Of a stretch of DNA of 64,000 nt, positions 51,178 to 60,264 are shown piece after piece. Origin of the DNA: Verrucomicrobiales bacterium. Lineage in GTDB: Bacteria > Verrucomicrobiota > Verrucomicrobiia > Limisphaerales > J093. The stretch lies in contig JABTUJ010000038.1 in assembly GCA_015075445.1 (NCBI GenBank), forward strand, positions 41,218 to 105,217. The letters are read 5' to 3'. Within the stretch, counting starts at the first letter, position 1; every line of letters begins with the position of its first letter. Both the position numbers and the translations under genes were made by a program. Under the pieces are notes generated by a model that worked only from the letters and a program-made list of their open reading frames with translations, had not been told where the DNA came from and did no database searches.

Positions 51178-52350
51178 TCACTGCGCTGTGAACCGCAGCA
51201 CGGTCGTGCTCGTGAAGGGCTGCCCGGGGCGAAGGGCCGTCGTCGGAAACTCCGGCTGGTTAGGCGAATCGGGGAAGTGCTGAGTCTCGAGGCAGACGCC
51301 GCCGTATCGGCCAAACACCGCACCCTCGGTCCCCACGAACTCGCGCAGGTGGTTGCCGGTGTAAAGCTGCACCCCCGGCTCGGTCGTCGCGACCTCCATC
51401 ACCCGGCCGCTGCCCGGGTCGGTGAGGCGGGCAAACCACTGGAGGGTGGGAGATGGGGTGCGGCCCAGGACGAAATTGTGGTCGTAGCCGTTGAGCCGGG
51501 GGGCGAGCTGGGCGATGCGCGCCCCGATCGCGGCCGGTGTCGTGAAGTCGAGCGGAGTGCCTCGCACGGGTGCCAGCGCGCCGGTGGGGATCAACTGTTC
51601 GTCGGTCGGGGTGTAGGTTTCGGCGGCCAGCCAGAGCATATGGTCGAGGACACCGCCGTGGCCCGCGAGATTGAAGTAAGCGTGGTTGGTGAGGTTCACC
51701 ACGGTGGGGCGGTCGGTCTCCGCGGCATACTCGATGCGGAGTTCGTTTGCCGCGGTCAAGGTGTAGGTGACCGAGACGGTCAGGTTGCCGGGATAGCCCT
51801 CCTCACCATCCACGCTGTGGTAAGTGAGCTGCACCGCCGCGTCCGTCCCCGTCGCGCCGACCCGTGCCGGGGTCCACAGCGCGCGGGCGAAGTTGTTGGG
51901 GCCTCCGTGGATGTGGTTGGGGCCGTTGTTCGCGGCGAGGCGGTAGGTGACGCCGTCGAGGGCGAATCGGGCACCCGCGATGCGGTTGGCGAACCGTCCG
52001 ATGACCGCGGCGGCGGCCGGATGCCCGCGGAGGTAGGCCTCCAGAGAATCCGACCCCAACACGACGTTGGTGAAGTGCCCGGCACGGTCCGGGACCCGAA
52101 TCTCGGTGAGGATGGCGCCGTAGTTGATGACCCGGACGATCAACCCGTTTGAGTTCGAGAGCGTGAAACGCTGTACCGGCCCGCCGTCCGGTGTCCGCCC
52201 CCAGTCCTCGGCGTAGACCCCGGCCGCCGGCACGGGTGGGGCGGAGGCTGGCGCCGCCAGCCCCAGGGGGATGACGTCCGAGGCGAACCCGAGCAGGACG
52301 GCGGCGAGGGCCCCGGCGGTCGGGGAGCGGAGCTTGTCGACGTTGTTCAT
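51178..52350 (-). CDS. galM: exported aldose 1-epimerase (mutarotase)
   Basis: A 390-residue galactose mutarotase-like protein. Signal-type N-terminus (A-G-A-L-A-A-V-L-L-G-F-A). Motifs: G-R-F-A-N-R-I-A-G-A-R-F (~115), N-H-I-H-G-G-P (catalytic His, ~140), V-N-L-T-N-H-A-Y-F-N-L-A-G (second His, ~215) and G-V-C-L-E-T-Q-H-F-P-D (catalytic Glu, ~350). It interconverts alpha and beta anomers of sugars; export suggests a role in processing sugars released outside the cytoplasm. ATG at 52350; TTG two codons upstream possible. Confidence 0.9.
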   Translation of the reverse strand: MNNVDKLRSPTAGALAAVLLGFASDVIPLGLAAPASAPPVPAAGVYAEDWGRTPDGGPVQRFTLSNSNGLIVRVINYGAILTEIRVPDRAGHFTNVVLGSDSLEAYLRGHPAAAAVIGRFANRIAGARFALDGVTYRLAANNGPNHIHGGPNNFARALWTPARVGATGTDAAVQLTYHSVDGEEGYPGNLTVSVTYTLTAANELRIEYAAETDRPTVVNLTNHAYFNLAGHGGVLDHMLWLAAETYTPTDEQLIPTGALAPVRGTPLDFTTPAAIGARIAQLAPRLNGYDHNFVLGRTPSPTLQWFARLTDPGSGRVMEVATTEPGVQLYTGNHLREFVGTEGAVFGRYGGVCLETQHFPDSPNQPEFPTTALRPGQPFTSTTVLRFTAQ

Positions 52351-52410
52351 GGCCAACCCCTAGCCGGAACCTGCGCGGGTGTCACGCCGGAGTTGACGCG
52401 GGGTTGACCG

Positions 52411-52454
52411 GAAAACGAAGCGGCGGGCCCTGGTGCGGCACCAGAGCCCGCCGC
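52411..52454 (-). terminator. intrinsic terminator of the multihaem cluster's last gene
   Basis: Read on the minus strand: GCGGCGGGCTCTGGTGC pairs with GCACCAGGGCCCGCCGC (one internal mismatch), then TTCGTTTTCC. It lies about 30 bases past the stop of the nine-haem cytochrome gene and points the same way. Confidence 0.8.
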
Positions 52455-52485
52455 GCTCACCGCCGGCAGACGTGCTGCGGAGTGA

Positions 52486-54273
52486 CTACTCGGCCGGCAC
52501 GGGGGGGGCTTCGGCGGCGAGCCGTTGCGCGGTCTGCAGGAGGTAACGGGCGTAAGGCGGGTTGTGCACCCCGTAGCTGGCGTCGTGTTCCACCAGGTAC
52601 AGCAGGAACCGCGACTGCTTGACGGCTGCCGGGATGCGGTTCTGGCCAGCGCTGCCCGGGGCCCTCTTGCCGGTGTTCAACTGGCCGATGTTCGTGAACT
52701 CCCAGGGCACGACGGAGGCGGGGGCGTTGGTGCCGATGAAGGCGACGTAGTTCGTGTGGCCGGGGGTATCGAGGCCGGGGATCTTGGTGGCGGCCCAGCG
52801 GTTCAGCTCGGTCATGGTCTTCTTGATGCCGTCATGGATACCGGCCTGGATGAAGTGGACGCCGCCTTCGGCGATTTCCTCGGCCAGAGGATCATCGAGG
52901 AAGCCGTGACAGTCGGCGCAGGCCAGGAGTTGCACCTCGAACTTGTGGCCCGTGTAGTTCGGCGTCGCGGGCGTCGGGCTTTCGAGATGGTCTGCCCGGT
53001 TGTGGCAGGTGGTGCACTGGGCCGGGTTACCCCACGGCGCGGGGATCGTCGGATCCCCATGGCCGGCGGGCATCTGGTTGAAGCGGACGAGTTCGCCCTG
53101 GAGGGTGTTGGTGTCGAACCGGGGATCGACGGCCTGGCCGATCAGGATGTTGTACTGGGGCGAGTGGTGCGGCGGGCGGGCCGTCGTGTTTGCCCAGGTG
53201 GCGCCGCGCTCGTTGTGGCACTGGCCGCAGAGCTGGATGTCCGGGTCGTACTGCGCCGCGAAATTGGTCGCGTTTGTCGAGGTGATGAAGGACATGAACT
53301 TCGCGGACCCGATCGGGTTGCGGAGCTGGGCCGGTTTGGCCGCCAAGTCCAGGCCCGGGAGCGTCTCGGTGGACCGCACGTGCGGGTCGTGGCAGATCGC
53401 GCACGTTTGCGCCATGTTGTTGGCATCGTTGATGGTGGGAGGCACCACCTTGGTGCCGTCCCCGCCAGCGTCGTAATCGTTCACGACCGCCATGCGCACC
53501 GCGCCTGAATGGCAGACGCCGCACTGGAACATGCGACCGACGCCGGCGTTGAACATGCCCGGTTCGCTGACGTTCGCGTGGCCCGCGTGGAGCCACTCGT
53601 CGTAGGTCGGGTGGTGGAAGTCATTGTGGCAGCCCCCGCAGATCTTGGCCGAGACCGTCACGGGCGGGCGCATCGAGGGATCCTCGAAGTTCTCGGCGTG
53701 GGTCCCCGCCGGGCCGTGGCAGTTCTCGCACTGCACCCCGGCCAGATGGGGTGTGGTCAGTTCGTCCACGAACCCGTTGGGCAGCCCGTAGCCCACCGTG
53801 TGGCAGGGCAGACAGCGCGCGTTCTTGTCCTGCCCAATATTCTTCAGGGTCAGCAGCGCGCTGGCGTGGGCGGTGTTGGTCCACGCCGTGTGCACCGTGC
53901 GATGACAGAAGCGGCAATCGCGCGCTCCCAGGAAGTTCGGGTTCGGCCCCGACACGGTCAGGAAGGCGTTGCCCTCCTGAACGGACACGGTGGCGCTGGT
54001 GTCGTGCGTCGAACCGCCCACCGCCTGCCAGCCGGCCTGGTTCAGGTCGCTCTTGCCGACGAGTTGGTAGGGCCCACGGAGGCCCGCCCAGGTCACCGTC
54101 GCCACGTCCTGCGTCCGGGCAATGGACAGCAGAAACGGACGGGGATCCACCCCGCCGGCCGACGGCGCGGGAGGATCGTACATGTCAGCCAGGACTGCGG
54201 GGCACAAGCCGAGGGCCAGAACAGCAGCCCGCACGAACGGTCGGGGGGTTCGGGTGGAAGACAGGGCAGTCAT
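52486..54273 (-). CDS. secreted nine-haem c-type cytochrome
   Basis: A 595-residue exported protein with nine C-x-x-C-H motifs (CRFCH, CLPCH, CENCH, CGGCH, CGVCH, CAICH, CGQCH, CTTCH, CADCH) between residues ~120 and ~475. The signal peptide is at residues ~14-30 (V-L-A-L-G-L-C-P-A-V-L-A-D). Residues ~45-115 form a short beta-rich domain resembling the module usually seen at the C-terminus of verrucomicrobial exported proteins. No transmembrane helix and no lipobox. Likely a periplasmic or extracellular electron carrier or a terminal reductase. Last gene of the multihaem cluster, followed by a terminator. Confidence 0.88.
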   Translation of the reverse strand: MTALSSTRTPRPFVRAAVLALGLCPAVLADMYDPPAPSAGGVDPRPFLLSIARTQDVATVTWAGLRGPYQLVGKSDLNQAGWQAVGGSTHDTSATVSVQEGNAFLTVSGPNPNFLGARDCRFCHRTVHTAWTNTAHASALLTLKNIGQDKNARCLPCHTVGYGLPNGFVDELTTPHLAGVQCENCHGPAGTHAENFEDPSMRPPVTVSAKICGGCHNDFHHPTYDEWLHAGHANVSEPGMFNAGVGRMFQCGVCHSGAVRMAVVNDYDAGGDGTKVVPPTINDANNMAQTCAICHDPHVRSTETLPGLDLAAKPAQLRNPIGSAKFMSFITSTNATNFAAQYDPDIQLCGQCHNERGATWANTTARPPHHSPQYNILIGQAVDPRFDTNTLQGELVRFNQMPAGHGDPTIPAPWGNPAQCTTCHNRADHLESPTPATPNYTGHKFEVQLLACADCHGFLDDPLAEEIAEGGVHFIQAGIHDGIKKTMTELNRWAATKIPGLDTPGHTNYVAFIGTNAPASVVPWEFTNIGQLNTGKRAPGSAGQNRIPAAVKQSRFLLYLVEHDASYGVHNPPYARYLLQTAQRLAAEAPPVPAE

Positions 54274-54473
54274 ACGACTCCGAGGTACAGGGTGAGGTAA
54301 CGCACAACGGAACCCCCGTCGCGCCGCGGACAACCGGGCGCGGTCCCCGGACACCGGGGAGGACTGACGGAGGTTCGCTGGTTCACGGCGCCCAGCCTAG
54401 GCGACCCGCGGTCGCCCTCCACACCTCCGTTGCTCGAGAATCGACATTTCTTGCTCTGACCTGCTCAGGAGAA

Positions 54474-54501
54474 AGATTAACCAATCTGTAGATAGATTAT
54501 C
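54474..54501 (-). promoter_or_regulatory. candidate promoter/operator of the nine-haem cytochrome gene
   Basis: Two small palindromes sit next to each other: AGATT-AACC-AATCT (54474-54487) and GATA-GAT-TATC (54491-54501), within an AT-rich stretch some 200 bases upstream of the gene's ATG. On the minus strand the tract contains GATAATCT and GTTAATCT, which could act as -10 hexamers. No named regulator can be assigned. Confidence 0.35.
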
Positions 54502-54594
54502 TTCCGATACGATTAATTTTTCATAGACACCCGGCCCGCTCCTGGGACGCCAAACCGCGCCGCATGGGAGTTCCTGCCCCCTGGAGCTTCCCTT

Positions 54595-54643
54595 GAGCTT
54601 TGCGCTTTGCGCTTTGCGCTTTGAGCTTTGCGCTTTGCGCTTG
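54595..54643. repeat. heptameric tandem repeat array (G-A/C-GCTTT x 7)
   Basis: Seven contiguous 7-base units: GAGCTTT, GCGCTTT (three), GAGCTTT, GCGCTTT, GCGCTTG. Same period as the array at 26660-26771 but a different unit. It stands between two cytochrome genes, about 80 bases past the stop of the nine-haem cytochrome-b fusion gene. Confidence 0.93.
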
Positions 54644-54720
54644 CCCATTGCCCCTCGCGATTTACCCCGCCAGCTTCCCGGCCCTTGAGCAGGCCGCTTC
54701 CCCGCGACGTGGGTGGGGGC

Positions 54721-56475
54721 TCAGGTCGTTCCTGGCTTCGAGTCCATCCCCGGGCGGTCGGCCAACTCGTTGCGGGGTGCCGCGGACGATGGAGAGGAAG
54801 GCGCGCGCCGGCCAGTCCAGAAGGCCCAGTTGAGCGGATAGACCTCGGGGTCGAAGATCACGTGGTAGAAGTGCCAGACCACGATGGCGAGGCAGGCCAG
54901 GACGGCTTCGTAGTAGTGAATCGTGAGCGCTACATCCACCGCCCAGCGCGGCAGCACCTGCGTGGCCGCCACTGGGAACCACAGGATCAAGCCCGTCACG
55001 CCCATGATCACCGTGCCCCAGAACACCGACCAGTACTCGATCTTCTCGGCATAGCCGAACCGGGCCTGGCCATGGGCGGGGCGCCCGCGGCCGGCCAGGT
55101 AACGGGCGTTGGCGGCAAAGTCGCGCCCATCCGGGCGGGTGAACCAGAGGTCACGCACCAGTTGCCGGCCCGGCGCCGTCAACAGCACGTAATAGAGATG
55201 ATAGCCGCCGAGCAGGGCCAGGACGATCGCGGCGATCCGATGGCTCCAGCGCCGGATGCTCTCATCGCTGCCCAGCATCCAGGCGGCCCAGGAGTCGGGG
55301 AATTGGAGGGCGAATCCGGAGAGGGCCAGCACGATGAAGCTGAGGGCCAGGAGGCCATGTTGCCAGCGTTGGTTGACATCCATGCGCGGCTCCCCGGCCA
55401 GGGAAGCCTGACGGGCGGCGGCGGCCTTGCGCCACCACAGCAGGCCGTTGTGGAGGGTGAAGCCGCCCACTACCAGGAAGATCAGGACCAGGTACGCCCG
55501 GCGCACCCAGCGGTTCACCACGCTGCCGAAGTCGGCCCCGCTGTCCAAATCCACATGCACGCGGTGAATGGCAAAGCTCTCCGTCGCTCCCGGGTGACAC
55601 TTGCCGCAGGTCTCGACCAGGTGGTTGGGGTGGATGCTCGAGCGCGGGTCGCTGGAGGGCAGGATGAAGTGGACGCCGTGGCAACTGGCGCAGTTGGCGG
55701 CGCGCGTCGAGCCGAGCCGGCCCGCCAGGCCGTGGTAGCTGCCCAGAAACGTCTTCACCCGGTCCGCCGGCAGTCGGTACTTGGCGTTGATGCGCTCCGA
55801 GGCATGGCACTGGCTGCAGATGCGTTCGGAAATCCGGATGGGCGACGCGCCCTTGAGCGGCTCGATGCGGTGTTCGGAATGGCAGTCCGTGCAGGTGGGG
55901 GCTTCGCGGCGGCCCCGTGCCAGCGCCTGGCCATGGACGCTCTCCCGCACCTCAGTCTCCTGCTGTTCATGACACCCGCCGCAGGTGTGACCCAGGTTGG
56001 TCGCATTGAGCGGCGAGTCCGGCGCCCCGCGCGGGAGGACATGGTGGCTTCCGTGGCAATCGGTGCAGCCGGGCACTCCGGGTTCCCCGCGTGCCAGGGC
56101 GAGCCCGTGAACGCTGGCCCCAAAGGTCTCCGACTGCTCGCGGTGGCACTTCGCGCAGTCCACCGCCAGGACTTGCGCCCCGTCATCCGGATGCTCCGGG
56201 CCGATGTCGCTGTGACAGCTCCAGCAACTGTTGGTGGCATGGCGCGAGGCGGCCAGCACCGCCGCATCCACGAACAGCGAGATCTCCCGGCCGTCGGCGT
56301 CGGTCCGGGTGAGTTCCCGGTCCCCATGGCATAGCAGGCAGTCGGCGTCGGGAATGGGCTCAGCCGCGTGCAGAGCAGACGACGTGATCAGGGCCAGACC
56401 CACGACCCGCAACAAGAGGAGGAGGCGACCGCCAGTGACCCGGGTGAGCGTAAAGGCGTGTGCGTGATTCATCAT
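54721..56475 (-). CDS. nine-haem cytochrome c fused to cytochrome b domain (CbcL-like)
   Basis: A 584-residue inner-membrane protein. Signal-type helix at ~15-30, then nine C-x-x-C-H motifs (CLLCH, CWSCH, CAKCH, CTDCH, CGGCH, CTDCH, CSQCH, CASCH, CGKCH) in a periplasmic domain (~45-285), followed by a b-type cytochrome membrane domain with four to five helices (from ~310). Candidate haem-b ligand histidines include R-W-Q-H-G-L-L-A, R-R-W-S-H-R-I-A, L-T-I-H-Y-Y-E and V-V-W-H-F-Y-H. The plan matches quinol-linked cytochromes such as CbcL of Geobacter. A paralogue of the next gene upstream. Two adjacent ATGs (56475, 56472) serve as start. Confidence 0.85.
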   Translation of the reverse strand: MMNHAHAFTLTRVTGGRLLLLLRVVGLALITSSALHAAEPIPDADCLLCHGDRELTRTDADGREISLFVDAAVLAASRHATNSCWSCHSDIGPEHPDDGAQVLAVDCAKCHREQSETFGASVHGLALARGEPGVPGCTDCHGSHHVLPRGAPDSPLNATNLGHTCGGCHEQQETEVRESVHGQALARGRREAPTCTDCHSEHRIEPLKGASPIRISERICSQCHASERINAKYRLPADRVKTFLGSYHGLAGRLGSTRAANCASCHGVHFILPSSDPRSSIHPNHLVETCGKCHPGATESFAIHRVHVDLDSGADFGSVVNRWVRRAYLVLIFLVVGGFTLHNGLLWWRKAAAARQASLAGEPRMDVNQRWQHGLLALSFIVLALSGFALQFPDSWAAWMLGSDESIRRWSHRIAAIVLALLGGYHLYYVLLTAPGRQLVRDLWFTRPDGRDFAANARYLAGRGRPAHGQARFGYAEKIEYWSVFWGTVIMGVTGLILWFPVAATQVLPRWAVDVALTIHYYEAVLACLAIVVWHFYHVIFDPEVYPLNWAFWTGRRAPSSPSSAAPRNELADRPGMDSKPGTT

Positions 56476-56535
56476 GATCAGCAGGGCCCGCATCCCCGGC
56501 CACCGCACCCCGGTGCGCCGTGAGCCGGGCCGAAC

Positions 56536-58755
56536 TTAGTGCACGAGTCGGGTGGCCATGGCGTAAACGATGAGCCCCAACAGAACCAGGCCCGTGCCGA
56601 AGAACAGGTAACCGAGCGTCCGGGCGATGCCCTTGCTCCGCTCCCATTCGTCGCGCACGCGGTACTCGTCCAGGCGGCCCTCGGCGACCAACCGGTCGTA
56701 CCAGCGCTTGCGCTCGTGCAGCATCTCGGTCTTCGAGATCCGTCCGGAGAAGATCACGGTGTCCATCGGGAACTTCTCGAGCCGGAAGTGGGTGTTGAAG
56801 AAGTGGATGGTGAAGATGAAGCCCGCCGCGAGCAGCGCCTCGTCCGAGTGGACGATCAGCGCCACGTTGATGATCCAGCCCGGCAGGAAGCTGGTGAAGA
56901 CCGTGGGGAACCACATCACCAGCCCGGACACGCCGATGGCGAAGACGCCCCAGAACACGGCGAGGTAGTCGAACTTCTCCCAGTAGGTCCAACGGTCAAA
57001 CGCCGGCTTGGTGCCCCGGCCGAAGAACCACCGCTGGTGCGCCACAAAATCCCGCCAGTCCTGCAGCGTCGGAATCATCGAGTCGGGTCCAAACAACGCC
57101 CCGGTGAGCCGGCGGAACTGGAACCGCCCGGTTTGCGGATCGCGCAACACGCTGCGCCGGCGCCAGGCCAGGCGCACCAACTGCAGCCCGTGCAGGCCGA
57201 AGTACAGGAAGGTCACCACCGCGCCGAACCGATGCAGCCACCGCGCGGTGGGCGCGCCCCCGATGAAGGTGAACAGCGTCTTCGCCCAGTCCGTGTAATA
57301 GAACTTGAGCGGCATGCCGGTAATCACCAGCAGCAGGAAGCTGGTCACCACCAGCAGGTGCAGGAAGCGCTCGAACGGCGTGAACCGGGTGAACCACTCG
57401 CCGCCCCGCTGCGCCTCGATCTTCGTTTCGCGGAACGTCTTGGAGTCGTGCAAATACAGGTACACCGACCGGAACAACCACAGGGCCGTGTGGCCGCCGA
57501 AGAAGGCGAACACCCCCACCAGCAGGCCGGTCATCCCCATGAACACCGCGTAGAGCTGCGGGTAGTTCTGACGGTCGAGCGGGTCGGCGTGCGGCAGGTA
57601 CCCGGCGAACCCCGCATTGGCCTGCGGATGACAGGCCCGACAGGTCTGGACGATGTTCGTCGCCGAGAGCTTGGAGGCCGGATCGGAATGGGGCAGGACA
57701 TCGTGGTGACCATGGCAGTCGTAGCACGCGGCCACCTCGACCTTCGAGGCGGACTGCCCCAATTCCATGGCTTTGCCATGGTAGGTCTCGTGGTAGCGGG
57801 TCAACCGGTCTTGATGGCACTTGCCGCAGCGCTGGTCGCTCACCTTCTTGAAATGGCCGTTGAGCGGCGGCTCGATCTCGTGCGCCGTGTGGCACGCCGT
57901 GCACACCGGACCCTCCGCGTGCCCCTCCGCCAGCAACCGGCCGTGGACGCTGTTCGCGTAGATCGCCTCGACCTTCACATGACACTTGCCGCAGGTCTTG
58001 GTGATCTGCGCATGGCTGATCGGGGAGCCTTCGTCGTAGCTGCGCTTGATGTCGTGCACCCCGTGGCAGTCGTTGCAGGACGGCGCCACGATCAGGCCCA
58101 TCTTCAGCAGGGCCCGTCCGTGGATGCTGTCCAGGTATTGCGCCCCGACGTCGGGAAACCGGAAATGGTATTCCTCGGTCATCCCGGGGTTGCTGTGGCA
58201 GCCGGCGCAGGTCCTGGGGAGATTGAGCTTGAACACCGGGGAGTCCGGGTGCTTCACCGGACTCATGTAATGCGACCCGTGGCAACTCCCGCAGGTGGCC
58301 GATTTGGCGGCGCCGCGCTGGAGGCTGGTGCCGTGGATGCTCCGGGCATACTCGGCGCTCGCTTGCTCGTGGCAGTCGCCACACGTTGCGGGTGGCAGAC
58401 CTGGATCATGCTCCGGCGTCACGCCCACGTGGCAATCCACGCAGTCCAACACCCCGTGCACCGACTTGGTGAACAGGTCCGGATCCACCGCGGCCATCGG
58501 CACTTCCAGGCCCTTGCGCGTCTTGGTCAACGTCGGGCCGGTGTGGCAGTCCAAGCAGTCCGCGTTGGTGATCTGCCGGGGGCTCTCCGCGGTCGGCGTG
58601 GCAGCATCCGCCGTGGCTTCCTGCCCCGCCGCCGGTTCAGCGGCGGGCGCGGTTTCCGCAGGCGGAGGCTCGGCAGCGGGTTGGGGCAGGGCCAGGAGCA
58701 GGCCGGCCGCCAGGAGAGGACTCAGCCCCAGGATCCAGAGCAGACGGGGGTTCAT
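56536..58755 (-). CDS. eleven-haem cytochrome c fused to cytochrome b domain (CbcL-like)
   Basis: A 739-residue protein: signal peptide, Ala/Pro/Glu-rich linker (~25-60), then eleven C-x-x-C-H motifs (CLDCH, CVDCH, CGDCH, CGSCH, CAGCH, CNDCH, CGKCH, CTACH, CGKCH, CYDCH, CRACH) up to ~390, followed by a cytochrome b-like membrane region with helices around 405-430, 475-495, 515-540, 620-645, 655-680 and 715-735. Ligand candidates: F-L-H-L-L-V-V, L-H-R-F-G-A-V, L-I-V-H-S-D-E-A and F-T-I-H-F-F-N. Likely transfers electrons between menaquinol and periplasmic carriers. The NapC-like gene ends 33 bases upstream and the nine-haem fusion starts 60 bases downstream, fitting one transcript. Confidence 0.85.
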   Translation of the reverse strand: MNPRLLWILGLSPLLAAGLLLALPQPAAEPPPAETAPAAEPAAGQEATADAATPTAESPRQITNADCLDCHTGPTLTKTRKGLEVPMAAVDPDLFTKSVHGVLDCVDCHVGVTPEHDPGLPPATCGDCHEQASAEYARSIHGTSLQRGAAKSATCGSCHGSHYMSPVKHPDSPVFKLNLPRTCAGCHSNPGMTEEYHFRFPDVGAQYLDSIHGRALLKMGLIVAPSCNDCHGVHDIKRSYDEGSPISHAQITKTCGKCHVKVEAIYANSVHGRLLAEGHAEGPVCTACHTAHEIEPPLNGHFKKVSDQRCGKCHQDRLTRYHETYHGKAMELGQSASKVEVAACYDCHGHHDVLPHSDPASKLSATNIVQTCRACHPQANAGFAGYLPHADPLDRQNYPQLYAVFMGMTGLLVGVFAFFGGHTALWLFRSVYLYLHDSKTFRETKIEAQRGGEWFTRFTPFERFLHLLVVTSFLLLVITGMPLKFYYTDWAKTLFTFIGGAPTARWLHRFGAVVTFLYFGLHGLQLVRLAWRRRSVLRDPQTGRFQFRRLTGALFGPDSMIPTLQDWRDFVAHQRWFFGRGTKPAFDRWTYWEKFDYLAVFWGVFAIGVSGLVMWFPTVFTSFLPGWIINVALIVHSDEALLAAGFIFTIHFFNTHFRLEKFPMDTVIFSGRISKTEMLHERKRWYDRLVAEGRLDEYRVRDEWERSKGIARTLGYLFFGTGLVLLGLIVYAMATRLVH

Positions 58756-58788
58756 GAGCGCAGCGGTGGGCGGTTGAGCGAGGCGCTG

Positions 58789-60264
58789 CTACGGGCCGCC
58801 GGTATGGCAGTCGTGACACGCAAACTCGGGATCCCAATCCTCGAGGGGGTGTTTGAAGTCCTGACCGCCCGCGCTGAGCTGGGTGAGATCGTCGCCCGTC
58901 CCCTGGGCGAGCAGCACATGGCACTGGTTGCAGTCCTGGAAGCCGATGACCCGCTGGCCATCGCTGGACTGATGTTTGTCATCATGGCAGCGCACACATC
59001 CGGGCCAGTCCTTGTGCCCGATGTGCTCGGGGTAGACCCGCCAGTTGGCCTTCATCTGGGGGAAGAAGTTGCGCTCGTAGATGCCCTGGACGGCGGCGAT
59101 GGCCGCCGGGACGCGCTCGTCGCCCGGGTAGCTGGTTTCCAGATGGGCGGCGATCTTCGCCCGCGCCTCCTCGCGACTCGTGTACGGCTGGGTGACGATG
59201 TACGTGGCATTGCTGCGGACGGAAAGGAGGCCGGGGTCAATCAGGCCCCGCGCGATGGCCCGGTCCACGGCGTCGTTGGGCTTCTCGTAGATGTGGGCCG
59301 GGCGGTTGTGACAGTCAATGCAGTCCATCGTCCGCACGTCGGCCTGGTTGACCTCGTTGGTGAAGTCCGGGGAACGGTACTCGACCACCGTGCCGTCCTT
59401 CTCGGTCAGGCGCACCCAGGGGATCTTGAGGCGGAGCGGGTCGGCGGCGTAGTACTCGACCTTGTGATCCTTGCTCGTGTGCCAGTGGATGCCCTCGACC
59501 GGGCCGCGGTGAGCGGCGCCGCCGCCGACGCGCAACATCAGGGTGACCGAGTACTCGGTGTTGGTGGCATCGCTGAGGAAGTGGCGGTAGTAGCGGACGA
59601 GGTTGCCGGAGAACCGTTCCGGCCAGTGACACTGCTCACACGTGTCCTGCGCCGGACGCAGATTCGCGATGGGCGTCGGCACCGGTCGCGGAAAGCGGTC
59701 AGTCAGGGTGGCGTAGACCTGGTAGAGGCCGGAGAGCTTCGCCTTCACGAACCACTCGGCCCCCGGCCCGATATGGCATTGGACACAGGCCACGCGCGCG
59801 TGGGGCGAGTGCTGGTAGGTCACCATCTCGGGTTCCATCACCGTGTGGCACGCCTGGCCGCAGAAGGTGGTGGACTCGGTGAAGTGGTAGCTGTGGTAGC
59901 TGCCCACCGCCGTCACCACCAGGAACAACGCGCTCCCCCCGACGAAGTAGCCGAGCAAGCGGCGGTCCCGGGGGCGGGACAGATCGATCACCAGCGGGAT
60001 GGGCTCGCCGCGCAGCCGGACCTCCCGCCGGCGCAGCACCATGCCCAGCACGACCAACGCCACGCCCAGCAACGTGAACATCGGCGCGATGAGGTACGTC
60101 AGGATGCCCACGTACGGGTTGCTGGCCTGGCCGAAGGTGTCGATCAGGAACAGCAGTCCGGCGGCGAAGACGCTCGCGGCCACCGTGACCAGGCCGGTCA
60201 GGCTCAGCCAGTTCCACAGCCGCGGAAACCGCAACTGCATTCCTCCAGGGTTCTCGGCGCTCAT
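58789..60264 (-). CDS. NapC/NirT-type seven-haem quinol dehydrogenase (ImcH-like)
   Basis: A 491-residue membrane-anchored cytochrome. Three hydrophobic helices (about 17-40, 52-75, 100-120) precede seven haem sites: an unusual C-G-Q-A-C-H followed by T-V-M-E-P-E (the NapC first haem with its Met), then CVQCH, CEQCH, CIDCH, CVRCH, CNQCH and CHDCH. Extra helices and seven haems make it more like ImcH of Geobacter than a four-haem NapC. Oxidises menaquinol and passes electrons to the periplasm. ATG at 60264 is the start giving a short cytoplasmic tail. Second transcription unit of the cluster, or continuation after the terminator at 60445. Confidence 0.85.
   Translation of the reverse strand: MSAENPGGMQLRFPRLWNWLSLTGLVTVAASVFAAGLLFLIDTFGQASNPYVGILTYLIAPMFTLLGVALVVLGMVLRRREVRLRGEPIPLVIDLSRPRDRRLLGYFVGGSALFLVVTAVGSYHSYHFTESTTFCGQACHTVMEPEMVTYQHSPHARVACVQCHIGPGAEWFVKAKLSGLYQVYATLTDRFPRPVPTPIANLRPAQDTCEQCHWPERFSGNLVRYYRHFLSDATNTEYSVTLMLRVGGGAAHRGPVEGIHWHTSKDHKVEYYAADPLRLKIPWVRLTEKDGTVVEYRSPDFTNEVNQADVRTMDCIDCHNRPAHIYEKPNDAVDRAIARGLIDPGLLSVRSNATYIVTQPYTSREEARAKIAAHLETSYPGDERVPAAIAAVQGIYERNFFPQMKANWRVYPEHIGHKDWPGCVRCHDDKHQSSDGQRVIGFQDCNQCHVLLAQGTGDDLTQLSAGGQDFKHPLEDWDPEFACHDCHTGGP

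Larger units (their letters stand above)
54274..54720. other. AT-rich control region between two multihaem genes
   Basis: About 450 bases that hold no gene. It contains a markedly AT-rich tract (54470-54530), small inverted repeats (54474-54501) and a heptameric repeat array (54595-54643). Likely a separate promoter for the nine-haem cytochrome gene, which would make it an independently controlled unit. Confidence 0.55.
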
